DNA of 64,000 bases from an uncultured Pseudomonadales bacterium. GTDB lineage: Bacteria > Pseudomonadota > Gammaproteobacteria > Pseudomonadales > Azotimanducaceae. The DNA lies in NCBI GenBank assembly GCA_958295875.1, contig OY282379.1, forward strand, positions 62,001-126,000, in the 5' to 3' direction. The notes beneath the pieces are model-generated. The model was not told the DNA's origin. It saw nothing but the letters and a program-made list of their open reading frames with translations, and did not search any database. The position numbers were made by a program, and so were the translations under genes. Below, one piece after another: positions 18,743 through 29,518 of this stretch (positions are counted from its first letter, which is position 1; every line of letters starts with the position of its first letter).

Positions 18743-20743
18743 TCAGCGCTGCCAAGCATCCAACGCTGGCCCAAGCGCCGCCTTGAGCGAGCCCAAGTGC
18801 GCCTCGAACGCTTGCCACTGCGTCTTGGCCTGTTGGTAGATCGGCCGCCGCACCTGTTCCGCGCTGGCGGTGCGCACCACGCGCCGCGTTTCATGGAACC
18901 GCAAACAGGCAGGCTCGAAGGCCAGCCCGCAGCCATCAAGCAGCGAGCGCGTTTCCGCCTCGGTGGCATCCACCATGCGCTCGTAGATGACGCGATGCAC
19001 ACGCCCGGGCAACACCCGGTCCCAATGCGCCATCACCCCCAAGTAGCCGCGGTAGTACGCGGCAAGCGCGTCCAAATCGTAGCCGAACGCCTGGCCGCGG
19101 GCGAAGCTCTGCTTGAAGATGCTGAAGCAGCAACCGAGCGGATGCCGGCGCGCATCGACGAACACGGCCGCCGGCAACATGCAGGCGATGAGGCCAACGT
19201 GCATGAAATTATTTGGCATCTTATCGACGAAGAACGGCGCATCGCCACGATATGGGCGCGTCTCTTCCAGGTAGCGTTGGCCCAGCGCGTTGAAATCCGC
19301 CGGCGACATCCCCTCGACGGCGGCCGGATAGCCCGGCGGCTTGCCGCCGCGTTCGGGATCCATTTCCCGCACGTAACCCAAGATGTGGGGCAACTCCATG
19401 GTACCGCGCACTTGGCTGTGCGAGGACAGGATCTGATCCACGAGCGTGGAGCCGGAACGCGGCAGGCCGACGACAAAGATCGGCGTGGCGCCCGGCGCCG
19501 CTGGTGCCTGTTTGCGCTCGATGCGCGCCGCGGTGAACGTCTCTTGGAGCCGCCGGCATTGGCGCTCGAAGCGCTCCACGTCGAAAGATTCGTGGCGACG
19601 GCGAATGGCGTTGCCGCGCCGATAGTGCTCAAAGGCGTCATCGACCGCGCCGGCATCCTCCGCGGCCTTGCCGAGGGCGAAGCGAACCGCGGCGCGGTCG
19701 CGATCGCCCAAGCTCTCCTGATCGAGCACGCGCCGCATAGCCGCCACTTCCGTATCGGAGAACGCATAGGTCTTGAGGTCGGCGAGGCTCCACCACGCTT
19801 CGCCGAGTTGCGGCGCCAAGCCCAACGCCGCCTTGTAGGCGCGCTCGCTGCCGGCGCGATCGCCGAGCGCCTTCTGCACATGGCCGAGCGAGAGCTGCAC
19901 GCGCGGCTGCCGCGGCGCGATGGCGAGGGACTGCTTGAACGCGCGCGCCGCTTCCGCTTGCTTCAAACCCCCAGCGCAGACGGTGCCGAGCGTCGTCCAA
20001 CTCTCCGCCAACTCCGGGTTGAGGACTGTTGCGCGCCGCGCCGCCGCCTCGGCGGGTTCGAACTGGCCCCGGTTCATGTGCCACCGCGCCATGCCCCGAT
20101 GCGCATGGCTAGTGTTCGGCGACACGGACAGCGCATGCTTGAGCAGGCGCTCCGCATCGCCCGGCGCGTTGCCGTCGAGGGCGGCGTTGGCCAAGCCGAT
20201 TAGCGCGTGGACATGGTTCGGGTCTGCCCGCAGGATGTCGCGGTAGATGGCCTCCGCTTGCCGCGCGTCGCCGTCGGCGGCCGCCTGCACCGCGCGGCGC
20301 ATGTCCGCAAAGAAGCGATCGACCTCCACCGCTTGGCGTTGCGCGGCGCGCGCGGCCACCGGCTTGTCATTGTCGAAGAGGGTGTCCGCGTAGGCCTGCC
20401 ACGCCTTGGCCGCACGCGGGTGGCGCTCGCAGAAACCAGCCAGCACCGTTTCGGCTTCGGCGCCGCGCTCGGCTTGCCGGCAGACGCCGGCGAGTTCCAC
20501 CGCCGCGGCCTCCAAGTCTGGCGCGTCCTGCAGTGCGCGGGCAAGGTGGCCGATCGCCTCCTTCAAGCGCCCGGCGCTCGCGCATACGCGGCCGAGCAAC
20601 AGCCGCGCCTGCGCTTCGCTGGGGTGCGCGTCCAAGAGCGCCCGCAACGCAGTTTCGCCACGACGCAGTTCGCCTTCGCGCAACAGCCGCTCGGCGTGCT
20701 GCAGCGCTCCCGAAGCGGCGTCCGGCGGGGATGGCGGACTCAT
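18743..20743 (-). CDS. TPR-repeat sulfotransferase
   Basis: A 666-residue fusion. The first 400 or so residues are tetratricopeptide helices (for example AEAIYRDILRADPNHVHALIGLANAAL). They are followed by a Sulfotransfer_3-type domain with the PAPS 5'-phosphosulfate loop GLPRSGSTLVDQIL near residue 425, DKMPNNFMHVGLI, VDARRHPLGC and HWDRVLPGRV. Such enzymes move sulfate from PAPS to an acceptor, and the TPR part presumably holds a protein or peptide. There is no signal peptide, so it acts in the cytoplasm. ATG 20743 is the only good start. It lies 218 bases upstream of a TonB receptor in the same direction and is paralogous to 37888-39918. Confidence 0.88.
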   Translation of the reverse strand: MSPPSPPDAASGALQHAERLLREGELRRGETALRALLDAHPSEAQARLLLGRVCASAGRLKEAIGHLARALQDAPDLEAAAVELAGVCRQAERGAEAETVLAGFCERHPRAAKAWQAYADTLFDNDKPVAARAAQRQAVEVDRFFADMRRAVQAAADGDARQAEAIYRDILRADPNHVHALIGLANAALDGNAPGDAERLLKHALSVSPNTSHAHRGMARWHMNRGQFEPAEAAARRATVLNPELAESWTTLGTVCAGGLKQAEAARAFKQSLAIAPRQPRVQLSLGHVQKALGDRAGSERAYKAALGLAPQLGEAWWSLADLKTYAFSDTEVAAMRRVLDQESLGDRDRAAVRFALGKAAEDAGAVDDAFEHYRRGNAIRRRHESFDVERFERQCRRLQETFTAARIERKQAPAAPGATPIFVVGLPRSGSTLVDQILSSHSQVRGTMELPHILGYVREMDPERGGKPPGYPAAVEGMSPADFNALGQRYLEETRPYRGDAPFFVDKMPNNFMHVGLIACMLPAAVFVDARRHPLGCCFSIFKQSFARGQAFGYDLDALAAYYRGYLGVMAHWDRVLPGRVHRVIYERMVDATEAETRSLLDGCGLAFEPACLRFHETRRVVRTASAEQVRRPIYQQAKTQWQAFEAHLGSLKAALGPALDAWQR

Positions 20744-20817
20744 GGCGTGGCGAGCGGGCTCCTGTCGGCGCGCGACGCTCTTGCGCTACGCTTGGCCTTG
20801 AGTGTCGCAGAACGGAA

Positions 20818-22101
<1,284 letters not shown>

Positions 22102-22122
22102 CCGGGGCCGCCGACTGGAACG

Positions 22123-22401
22123 ATGCTCGAAATCCACTGCCCATATTGCGGCGAATCGCGCAGCGAGGAAGAGTTCTCGTATGCCGGCGAGGCGCACATC
22201 CGGCGGCCGAGCGACCCAGCCGGGCTGGATGACCGCGCGTGGGGCGACTACCTGCACTTTCGGAGCAATCCACGCGGGGCGCACCGCGAGTTGTGGTTCC
22301 ACGCCGCCGGCTGCCGGCGCTACCTCAACGTGCTGCGTGACACGGCCAGCTATCAGATCTCCCAGACGTATCGCGTGGGCGAAAGCCCGGAGGATGTCTA
22401 A
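22123..22401 (+). CDS. soxD: Sarcosine oxidase delta subunit
   Basis: A 92-residue zinc-binding delta subunit of heterotetrameric sarcosine oxidase. The zinc ligands C6, C9, H60 and C64 (HCPYCG and FHAAGC) match the family. The complex oxidatively demethylates sarcosine to glycine in the cytosol, passing the C1 unit to tetrahydrofolate and making peroxide. The stop codon overlaps the soxA start (TAATG), a sign of translational coupling. The length is normal for the family. Confidence 0.93.
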   Translation: MLEIHCPYCGESRSEEEFSYAGEAHIRRPSDPAGLDDRAWGDYLHFRSNPRGAHRELWFHAAGCRRYLNVLRDTASYQISQTYRVGESPEDV

Positions 22402-25400
22402 TGAGCGCTGGCGGCGCATCGCTCCCCACTTCTTCGCACCCCGCCCACACACCCGCGCGCCCCGCCCACTCACCCGCGCGGCGCCTGCCCGCCGGCGGGC
22501 GCATCGACCGTTCGCAGCCGCTGCGGTTCACTTTCGATGGACGTTCCATGTCCGGCTTCGGCGGCGATACGTTGGCTTCCGCGCTGTTGGCCAACGGCGT
22601 GGACACCGTGGCGCAAAGCTTCAAGCATGGCCGCCGCCGGGGCATCGTCGGCAGCGGCGCCGAGGAACCGAACGCCATCGTGGACTTGGCCGATGGCGCC
22701 CACCGCATCCCCAACCAACGCGCCACCCAAGTGGAATTGCATGCCGGCTTGGTGGCGACGAGCGGCGCCCGCCGGCCGCTGAAGCGCTTCGCCGGCGCTT
22801 TCGCGGGGGTGATGCCGGCCGGCTTCTACTACAAGTTCTTCATGGGGCCGCCGTGGCTCTGGAGGCGATGGGAAGCGCTCCTGCGGCGCGCCGCAGGCTT
22901 GGGCGCCGTGCCCGCGGGCGCGGACCCGGACACCTACGACAAGCTCAATCACCACTGCGACGTGCTGGTCGTCGGCGGCGGCCCGGCGGGCATTGCAGCG
23001 GCCTTGGCGGCAGCGCGGGTCGATGCCCGCGTCGTCTTGGTCGATGAACAGAACGAGTTCGGCGGCAGCCTGCTGGGTGCCCCGCAGGCCATCGGCGACA
23101 CGCCGGCGACGCAGTGGATCGACGCCGCCATCGAGGAACTGAGCGCCCGCCCGAACGTGGCCTTGCTGCCCCGCGCCACGGCGTTTGGCTACTACGACCA
23201 CAACTTCGTCACCGCGCTGGAGCGCCGCACAGACCATCTCGGCGCCACCTCGCCATCCGCCCCGCGCCAGCGCCTGCATCGCATTCGCGCCAAGCAAGTG
23301 GCCTTGGCCACCGGCGCCGTGGAGCGCCCGGCAACATTCGCCAACAACGACTTGCCCGGCGTGATGCTCGCGAGCGCCGTGGCCACCTATCTCAACCGCT
23401 ACGCCGTGGCGCCCGGCACACGGCTGCTGCTCTTCACGAGCAACGACAACGCCTATCGCACGGCCCTCGATTGGCGCCGCGCGGGGCGTTGCGTCGTCGC
23501 GGTGTCGGACACGCGGCCGGGCCCCGAGGGGGCGCTGGTAGCGCAAGCGGTAGCGGCCGGCATCGAAATCCACAGGGCGCACGCCGTCATCGAAGCCATC
23601 GGCCGCAAGCGCGTCGCCGGGGCGTTGATCGCTCCCTTGAGTGAAGATGGGCGGCGCCTCGCCGCCAAGCCGCGGCGCTTGGATTGCGACCTGATCGCCT
23701 GCTCCGACGGCTGGAGCCCCGCGATTCACCTGAGCTCACAAGCCGGCGCCCGGCCCCGTTGGAACGAAGAAGGGATGATGTTCCTTCCCGGCGCGCCCCG
23801 ACAACCGACCTTGTGCGCCGGCGCCGTCAACGGCGCCATGTCGTTGGCCGCATGTCTGGCAGATGGCGCCGCGGCCGGCGCGCGCGCCGCCCACGCGGCC
23901 GGCTTCGGCGATGCGCGTCCACGCTTTGCCCCGCCGCCAGTGGAAGAGGCCGAAGAAGGCGCCGCCCGCCCCCTCTTCATCGCGCCCCATGTGCAGCCGA
24001 GCAGCCGGGCGCCCAAGCAGTTCGTGGATTTCCAGCTAGACGTGACGGCGGCGGACATCGAACTCGCCGCCCGCGAGGGCTACCGTTCGGTGGAGCACGC
24101 CAAACGCTACACGGCCCTTGGCTTCGGCACGGACCAAGGCAAGCTCGGCAACGTCAACGGCGTCGCCATTTTGGCGCGCGCGCTTGGCCAAGGCATCGCG
24201 GAAACCGGCGTCACCGTGTTCCGCCCCGCGTACACGCCAGTGACGTTCGGCGCCATCGCGGGACGCGACACGGGCGAGTTGTTCGATGCGGAACGCCACA
24301 CGCCGATGCACGCCTGGCACGCTGCACACGGGGCGGCGTGGGAGAACGTTGGCCGCTGGAAACGGCCGTGGCACTACCCGCAAGCCGACGAGACCATGCA
24401 CGATGCGGTGGTTCGGGAATGCCGCAGCGCCCGCCAAAGCGTCGCCATGTTGGACGCCTCCACCCTCGGCAAGATCGACGTCCAAGGCGCCGACGCGGCG
24501 GCGTTTCTAGACCGCATCTATGCCGGCAGCTTCCAGCGGCTTGGCGTGGGCCGCTGCCGCTACGGTCTCATGCTGCGCGAGGACGGCACGATTTTCGATG
24601 ACGGGGTGGCCGCGCGGCTCGCCGACACCCGCTTTCTGCTGCACACCACCACCGGCAACGCCGAGGCGGCGTTGGCATGGCTTGAGCTCTGGCGCCAAAC
24701 CGAGTGGCCAGATCTCGACGTCTACTTCACGTCTGTGACCGACCATTGGGCGACCGCGGCCTTGGCCGGGCCCAAGGCACGGGACGTGCTGCGCCGCGTC
24801 TGCGACGACATCGATCTGTCGCGGGAAGCCTTCCCCTTCATGTCGGTGCGCAGCGGCCATGTCGCCGGCCGCCCGGCGCGGGTCTTCCGCATCAGCTTCA
24901 GCGGCGAGCTCTGCTTTGAGGTCAACGTGGCCGCGCACGACGGCATGGATGTCTGGAACGCCTTGATGGCGGCCGGCGAGCCGTTCGGCATCACCCCCTA
25001 CGGCACTGAGACGATGCATGTGCTGCGGGCGGAGAAGGGCTTCATCATCGTCGGCCAGGACACGGATGGCTCCATGACGCCAGAGGACATGGGCTTGGGC
25101 TGGGCCGTTCGCCACGGCAAGCCCTTTGGATTCATCGGCGACCGTTCGCTGGCCCTCGCAGACCATCGCCGCGCCGACCGGCTGCACTTCGTTGGCCTCG
25201 CGACGACCGACGCTGCCGCGGTGCTGCCGGAAGGCGCGCAAATCGTCGCAGCGTCCACTCGACGCGCAGCGAAGCCAACCACGCCCCGCGCCATGCAGGG
25301 CCACGTCACGTCCAGCTACTTCAGCCCGGCGCTGGAGCGGTCCATCGCGCTGGCGATGCTGAAGCGCGGCCGGGAACGGTTGGGGGAGATCGTTTGTTGC

Positions 25401-25484
25401 CCGCTTGCGGACGGCCGGGAGGTCTCGGCGCAAGTGGTGAACCCCATCTTCTTCGATGCCGAAGGCCGGCGCACCCGTGCCTGA
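22401..25484 (+). CDS. soxA: Sarcosine oxidase alpha subunit
   Basis: A 1027-residue alpha subunit. The N-terminal ferredoxin-like domain (FTFDGRSMSGFGGDTLASAL) is followed by a Rossmann dinucleotide site VVGGGPAGIAAALAAAR near residue 190 that binds NAD. The C-terminal half is a glycine-cleavage T-protein/folate-binding domain (VRSGHVAGRPARVF, GTETMHVLRAEKG, DTDGSMTPEDMGL) that receives the C1 unit. The length is close to the usual 970-1000 or slightly above it. It is coupled to soxD by a 1-base overlap and to soxG by a 29-base overlap. The usual partner gene soxB, which carries the catalytic FAD and the covalent FMN, is not found beside it. Confidence 0.95.
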   Translation: MSAGGASLPTSSHPAHTPARPAHSPARRLPAGGRIDRSQPLRFTFDGRSMSGFGGDTLASALLANGVDTVAQSFKHGRRRGIVGSGAEEPNAIVDLADGAHRIPNQRATQVELHAGLVATSGARRPLKRFAGAFAGVMPAGFYYKFFMGPPWLWRRWEALLRRAAGLGAVPAGADPDTYDKLNHHCDVLVVGGGPAGIAAALAAARVDARVVLVDEQNEFGGSLLGAPQAIGDTPATQWIDAAIEELSARPNVALLPRATAFGYYDHNFVTALERRTDHLGATSPSAPRQRLHRIRAKQVALATGAVERPATFANNDLPGVMLASAVATYLNRYAVAPGTRLLLFTSNDNAYRTALDWRRAGRCVVAVSDTRPGPEGALVAQAVAAGIEIHRAHAVIEAIGRKRVAGALIAPLSEDGRRLAAKPRRLDCDLIACSDGWSPAIHLSSQAGARPRWNEEGMMFLPGAPRQPTLCAGAVNGAMSLAACLADGAAAGARAAHAAGFGDARPRFAPPPVEEAEEGAARPLFIAPHVQPSSRAPKQFVDFQLDVTAADIELAAREGYRSVEHAKRYTALGFGTDQGKLGNVNGVAILARALGQGIAETGVTVFRPAYTPVTFGAIAGRDTGELFDAERHTPMHAWHAAHGAAWENVGRWKRPWHYPQADETMHDAVVRECRSARQSVAMLDASTLGKIDVQGADAAAFLDRIYAGSFQRLGVGRCRYGLMLREDGTIFDDGVAARLADTRFLLHTTTGNAEAALAWLELWRQTEWPDLDVYFTSVTDHWATAALAGPKARDVLRRVCDDIDLSREAFPFMSVRSGHVAGRPARVFRISFSGELCFEVNVAAHDGMDVWNALMAAGEPFGITPYGTETMHVLRAEKGFIIVGQDTDGSMTPEDMGLGWAVRHGKPFGFIGDRSLALADHRRADRLHFVGLATTDAAAVLPEGAQIVAASTRRAAKPTTPRAMQGHVTSSYFSPALERSIALAMLKRGRERLGEIVCCPLADGREVSAQVVNPIFFDAEGRRTRA

Positions 25485-25998
25485 CGCGACGACGCTGCGC
25501 GGGCCACGCCGCCAAGCGTGCCTCAGCTTGCGTGCCCAACCCACCGCGTCCTTGCGCGGCGCAGTGGCAACGGCGCTAGGCGTTGAGTTGCCGGTAGCGC
25601 CATGCACCCATCGCCGTGCCGGGGAGCGGGCCCTCCACTGGCTGGGGCCGGACGAGTGGCTGGCGACGGCCCCCGCCGGCACCGAGGACGCCCTGCAAGC
25701 CGCCCTGCGCGCCGCGCTCACCGGGCACTTCGCTGTGACGGACGTGAGCGGCGCTTGGCGTTCGTTCAACCTCGCAGGGCCTCGCGCCATCGAGGTGTTG
25801 CGCAAGTCCAGCCCGTGTGATTTCCACCCCCGCGCCTTTGCGCCGGGCCGATGCGTCCAAACCGTGTTCGCCAAGGCGACGGCGCTCATCGCCTGCAACG
25901 CCGACGGCGATTTCGACGTGATCACGCGCACCAGCTACGCAGACTATCTGCGCCACTGGCTTGAGGTTGCCACGCTCGAACACCCAGCATCACCCTGA
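25456..25998 (+). CDS. soxG: Sarcosine oxidase gamma subunit
   Basis: A 180-residue gamma subunit with the family pattern LHWLGPDEWLATAP, VTDVSGAWRSFNLAGPRAIEVLRKSSPCDF and TVFAKATALI. It is a structural subunit of the heterotetramer resembling the folate-binding T-protein fold. It starts inside soxA (ATG 25456, 29 bases before the soxA stop), typical for this operon. It ends 94 bases before a TonB receptor in the same direction. Confidence 0.92.
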   Translation: MPKAGAPVPDATTLRGPRRQACLSLRAQPTASLRGAVATALGVELPVAPCTHRRAGERALHWLGPDEWLATAPAGTEDALQAALRAALTGHFAVTDVSGAWRSFNLAGPRAIEVLRKSSPCDFHPRAFAPGRCVQTVFAKATALIACNADGDFDVITRTSYADYLRHWLEVATLEHPASP

Positions 25999-26092
25999 GC
26001 GCCGTCGATGCGCTAGCCGCCCGCCGCCGCATCGCCACCAAACGCCAGCCGCAAAACTGCGAAAATGCGCCGAGCTGCCTAAGGAGCACCCT

Positions 26093-28726
26093 ATGCTCAG
26101 ATCGCCACTGCGCCTTTCCACCCTAGCCCTCGCCAGTAGCGCGTTGCCGGGCGCTGCGTTGTTCGCGAACGAGCCCGACGCAGACGCTCAATTCGGCGCG
26201 GTGGAGGAGATCGTGGTGGTGGCGTACACCGGAAGCCGCGTCAAACGCCATGCGACGTCGCCATCGCCACTGTCCGAGTATGACGCCGACGAACTGGCGG
26301 ACTACGCCATCAAGGACGTGCGAGACCTCGTCGGCCGCCTGCCCACCAACAGCGGCGCCGAGAACAACGCAGACAACCTGACGCAGAACTTCACCGCCGG
26401 CACCGCCAACATCAACCTGCGGGGCCTCGGCGTCGCCTCCACCTTGGTGTTGTTGAACGGCAAGCGGCAGGTGCTCTCTGCGGTGCAAACCGATGACGGC
26501 GCGAGCTTCGTCGACCTCGCCGCGTTGCTGCCGCTGCTGGCCATCGAGCGGGTGGAGGTGCTGAAGGACGGCGCCTCCGCCATCTACGGCTCAGACGCCG
26601 TGGCCGGCGTCGCCAACTTCATCACCAGGCGCGACTACGAAGGCGCGGAGCTGCAGCTTGAATACCGCAATCGCGTCAGCGACGGCAGCCAAGACGACGT
26701 GTATGTGGACGGCGTGGTGGGCGGTCGCCTGAGCGAAGGCGGGTCGTTCCTGCTCGCCGCAAGCTACCTGGACCGCAGCAGCCTGTTGCTCGGCGAGGTG
26801 GATTGGCTGCGCCCGACAACGAGTGGCTTCGGCAATCCGGCGAGCTTCAACGTGCCCTCCCTGGGCCGCACCGTGGCGGATGCCAATTGCGAACGCTACG
26901 ACGGCCTGCTGCAGACGCTGGCCAACGGCAGCACCCTGTGCCGCTTCGACTTCGGCCCGCAAATCACCGCAGTGCCGGAGGAAGAGCGGGTGCAAGCCTT
27001 CGCCCGGGTGAATTGGCAAATGCGTGGCGGGACGCGCCTGTGGGCCGAAATCGGCTACGCCCGCAACGATGTGCGTCGCGACGTGTCGCCGAGCTTCCCG
27101 GTGCTCAATACCCCCTTGGTGCCAGCCGACCACCCCGCCAACCCCTTCGGCGAGGCGGTTTACTTCCAAGGGCGCCCTTACGGCTTCGGCTACGCGCCGG
27201 AGATCAACTACTACCAGCACGACACGCATCGGCTGGCGTTGGGCTTGGAGGGCGACGCCGGCAGCTTGGCATGGGATGCAACCTATGTGTGGGGCGCGAA
27301 CGACGCGGTGCTGAATCCACGCGACGTGATCGGCGCCAACTTCCAAGCGGCGTTGTTGGGGTTTGGCGGCGATGACTGCGACACCGGCCCCACGGCCATG
27401 CCACCGGCCCGCCCCGGGGCCGGCGCGTGCCGCTACTTCAACCCCTTCAGTTCGGCGTTTTCCGCGCGCCCCGGCGACGCGACCTACAACGACCCTGCCC
27501 TCAAGGGCTTCATCATCGGCGACTATCTGGGCGACGCCGAATCTGGGCTGCGCGCGTTCGAAGCGAACCTGACGGGGGAACTCTGGACACTGCGCAACGG
27601 CGCGGTCGGCTTCGCCGCTGGCGCGCAGTGGCGCGACCAATCCTCAGGCACGGCTTACGACTCCATCACCCAAAGCGATGGCTTCGCTTTCCTCATCGGC
27701 AACTCCAACTTTTCCGGGGCCTTGGATTCCTACGCCGTGTATGGCGAGCTTTGGCTGCCGCTCGCGCCTTGGCTCGAAGTCACCGGGGCGGTGCGCTTCG
27801 AGGACTACGGCGGCGACATCGGCAACACGCTGGACCCAAAGCTGGCCGTCTTCGCCTCGCCAACGGAGGCGCTCACCCTGCGCGCCTCTTTCGGCACCTC
27901 GTTCCGCGCGCCATCGCCGTTCCAGACCCAAGGCGCGCAGACGAACTTCGTGAACATCACAGACCATGACGGCGCAACCACGTTCGCCGGGCGGCGCACC
28001 CTCGGCGACCCCACCCTGCAGCCAGAGACCTCGCGCACCGCGAGCGTCGGCGCGTCCTGGGCGTTCCACGATGACATGGAACTCGACATCGACTTCTGGG
28101 ACTACTCTTTCGAGGATGTGCTGCGCAAGGAGAACGCGCAGGCCATCGTCAACGCCGACCCCTTCGATGCGCGCGTCGAGCGCACCTCCGCCGGCACTGT
28201 GGCCATCGTCAACGTCGCCTTCATCAACGCCGATGCCATCGACACCCGCGGGGCAGACCTGCACGTGCATGGCCGTTTCGACACGCGCATCGGGGTGTTG
28301 GCGCCCTATGCCGAGGGCACCGTCGTGCTGGCGTACGACGTGACCAACGCCGGGCGGCGCGTGGATGGCTTGGGACGCCTGAACCGCGCCAATGTCGGCG
28401 CCCCCAATCAGCAGTTCAAGGCCGTCGCCGGCGTCGGCTTGGAACGGGGCAGCCTAGCCGCCAACCTGCAGGTGCGCCACGTCGGCGGCTATGAGGACGA
28501 CGGCGGCGGCGACATCGACGCCTTCACCACCTTTGACGCCAATGTCACCTTCAATTTGGCCGAGCGCGTGTGGCCGGGGACCGACACCTCGATCACGCTC
28601 GGCGTCATCAACCTCGCCGACCAAGACCCGCCCTACGTCAACGTGGCCGGCAGCTACGATGTGCGCTCCGCCGACCCGCGCGGCCGCAGGGTGTTCGCGC
28701 GGTTTGCGATGCGCTTGGAGCGATGA
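26093..28726 (+). CDS. TonB-dependent outer-membrane receptor
   Basis: An 877-residue receptor. ATG 26093 has an AAGGAG ribosome site and begins a signal peptide (LSTLALASSALPGAALFA). Following segments: TonB-box-like EEIVVVAYTGSRVKR, a plug with NINLRGLGVASTLVLLNGKRQ and ERVEVLKDGASAIYGSDAVAGVANFITRR, and a large barrel ending RRVFARFAMRLER. The GSDAVAGVxN pattern belongs to the outer-membrane receptor subfamily often found for oligomeric or nitrogen-containing nutrients, but the ligand is unproven. It follows soxG by 94 bases and converges with the carnitinyl-CoA dehydratase gene (9-base gap), so the ligand may be a quaternary amine or a compound containing one (inference). Confidence 0.92.
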   Translation: MLRSPLRLSTLALASSALPGAALFANEPDADAQFGAVEEIVVVAYTGSRVKRHATSPSPLSEYDADELADYAIKDVRDLVGRLPTNSGAENNADNLTQNFTAGTANINLRGLGVASTLVLLNGKRQVLSAVQTDDGASFVDLAALLPLLAIERVEVLKDGASAIYGSDAVAGVANFITRRDYEGAELQLEYRNRVSDGSQDDVYVDGVVGGRLSEGGSFLLAASYLDRSSLLLGEVDWLRPTTSGFGNPASFNVPSLGRTVADANCERYDGLLQTLANGSTLCRFDFGPQITAVPEEERVQAFARVNWQMRGGTRLWAEIGYARNDVRRDVSPSFPVLNTPLVPADHPANPFGEAVYFQGRPYGFGYAPEINYYQHDTHRLALGLEGDAGSLAWDATYVWGANDAVLNPRDVIGANFQAALLGFGGDDCDTGPTAMPPARPGAGACRYFNPFSSAFSARPGDATYNDPALKGFIIGDYLGDAESGLRAFEANLTGELWTLRNGAVGFAAGAQWRDQSSGTAYDSITQSDGFAFLIGNSNFSGALDSYAVYGELWLPLAPWLEVTGAVRFEDYGGDIGNTLDPKLAVFASPTEALTLRASFGTSFRAPSPFQTQGAQTNFVNITDHDGATTFAGRRTLGDPTLQPETSRTASVGASWAFHDDMELDIDFWDYSFEDVLRKENAQAIVNADPFDARVERTSAGTVAIVNVAFINADAIDTRGADLHVHGRFDTRIGVLAPYAEGTVVLAYDVTNAGRRVDGLGRLNRANVGAPNQQFKAVAGVGLERGSLAANLQVRHVGGYEDDGGGDIDAFTTFDANVTFNLAERVWPGTDTSITLGVINLADQDPPYVNVAGSYDVRSADPRGRRVFARFAMRLER

Positions 28727-28735
28727 TCGCGGCGG

Positions 28736-29518
28736 CTACTCCCCCTTCCAAACGGGCGCGCGCTTCTCGGCGAACGCCACGGCGCCTTCAAGCTGGTCCT
28801 CGCTGTCGTAGAGGCCATCGACGGTGGCGAATTGCCGCTTGCCGATGCGGCTCAGCGCATCTTGCGCAGACATGGCCTCTGCTTCCCGCACCACCTCCTT
28901 GATGGCCGCATACACCAGCGGCGGGCCGCTCTCCAGCGTGCGGGCGAGTTCCCAAGCGCGGTCCAGCAGGCGCTCCGGCTCCAGCACCTCGTTGACGAGG
29001 CCCCAACGGTGCGCTTCGCCAGCGTCCATCCAACGCCCGGTCAGCAGCATTTCCATGGCAATGTGATACGCCACCCGCTTCGGCAGCTTCACGGCGGCGG
29101 CGTCGGCCAGCGTGCCAGCACGAATCTCCGGCAGCGCGAAGGCGGCGGCGTTGGAGGCGAGGATAAGGTCGCACGACAACGCCAACTCCCAGCCGCCGCC
29201 AACGGCCAAGCCGTTCACCGCGGCGATCATGGGCTTGTTCAGCCTTGGCAACTCTTGAACGCCACCAAAGCCGCCCACGCCGTAATCGCCATCCACCGGG
29301 TCTCCCGCGGCGGCGGCCTTGAGGTCCCACCCGGCGCAGAAGAACCGCTCCCCGGCCCCGGTGATGATGGCGACACGCAGCGTCGGGTCGTCCCGGAACG
29401 CCTTGAAGGTCTCGCCCATCTCGCGGCTGGTGGCCAGATCGATGGCGTTCGCCTTGGGACGGTCAAGCGTCACTTCCAGCACGCCGCCCTCGCGCAGAGT
29501 TCGAATGGTCTCGCTCAC
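28736..29518 (-). CDS. caiD: Carnitinyl-CoA dehydratase-like crotonase
   Basis: A 260-residue crotonase closely resembling E. coli CaiD from end to end: the start LEVTLDRPKANAIDLATSREMGE, the oxyanion-hole GAGERFF, the end FAEKRAPVWKG. The catalytic glutamates E111 (GGGWELALS) and E131 (FALPEI) fall at the same numbers as in CaiD. The reaction is reversible hydration of crotonobetainyl-CoA to L-carnitinyl-CoA in the cytosol. The GTG start at 29518 overlaps the stop of the acyl-CoA synthetase gene by 4 bases (GTGA), so the two are translationally coupled. It is the last gene of the carnitine-type operon. Confidence 0.88.
   Translation of the reverse strand: MSETIRTLREGGVLEVTLDRPKANAIDLATSREMGETFKAFRDDPTLRVAIITGAGERFFCAGWDLKAAAAGDPVDGDYGVGGFGGVQELPRLNKPMIAAVNGLAVGGGWELALSCDLILASNAAAFALPEIRAGTLADAAAVKLPKRVAYHIAMEMLLTGRWMDAGEAHRWGLVNEVLEPERLLDRAWELARTLESGPPLVYAAIKEVVREAEAMSAQDALSRIGKRQFATVDGLYDSEDQLEGAVAFAEKRAPVWKGE

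Noticed and set aside
20533-20817. Upstream extension of the serine hydrolase as a hidden soxB remnant
   Set aside because: The frame upstream of ATG 20818 is antisense to the TPR-sulfotransferase start and has no FAD-binding motif. The hydrolase itself has the SMTK nucleophile motif, not an oxidase fold.
24507-25931. A 474-codon minus-strand frame
   Set aside because: It is antisense to soxA and soxG, which are intact and recognisable.
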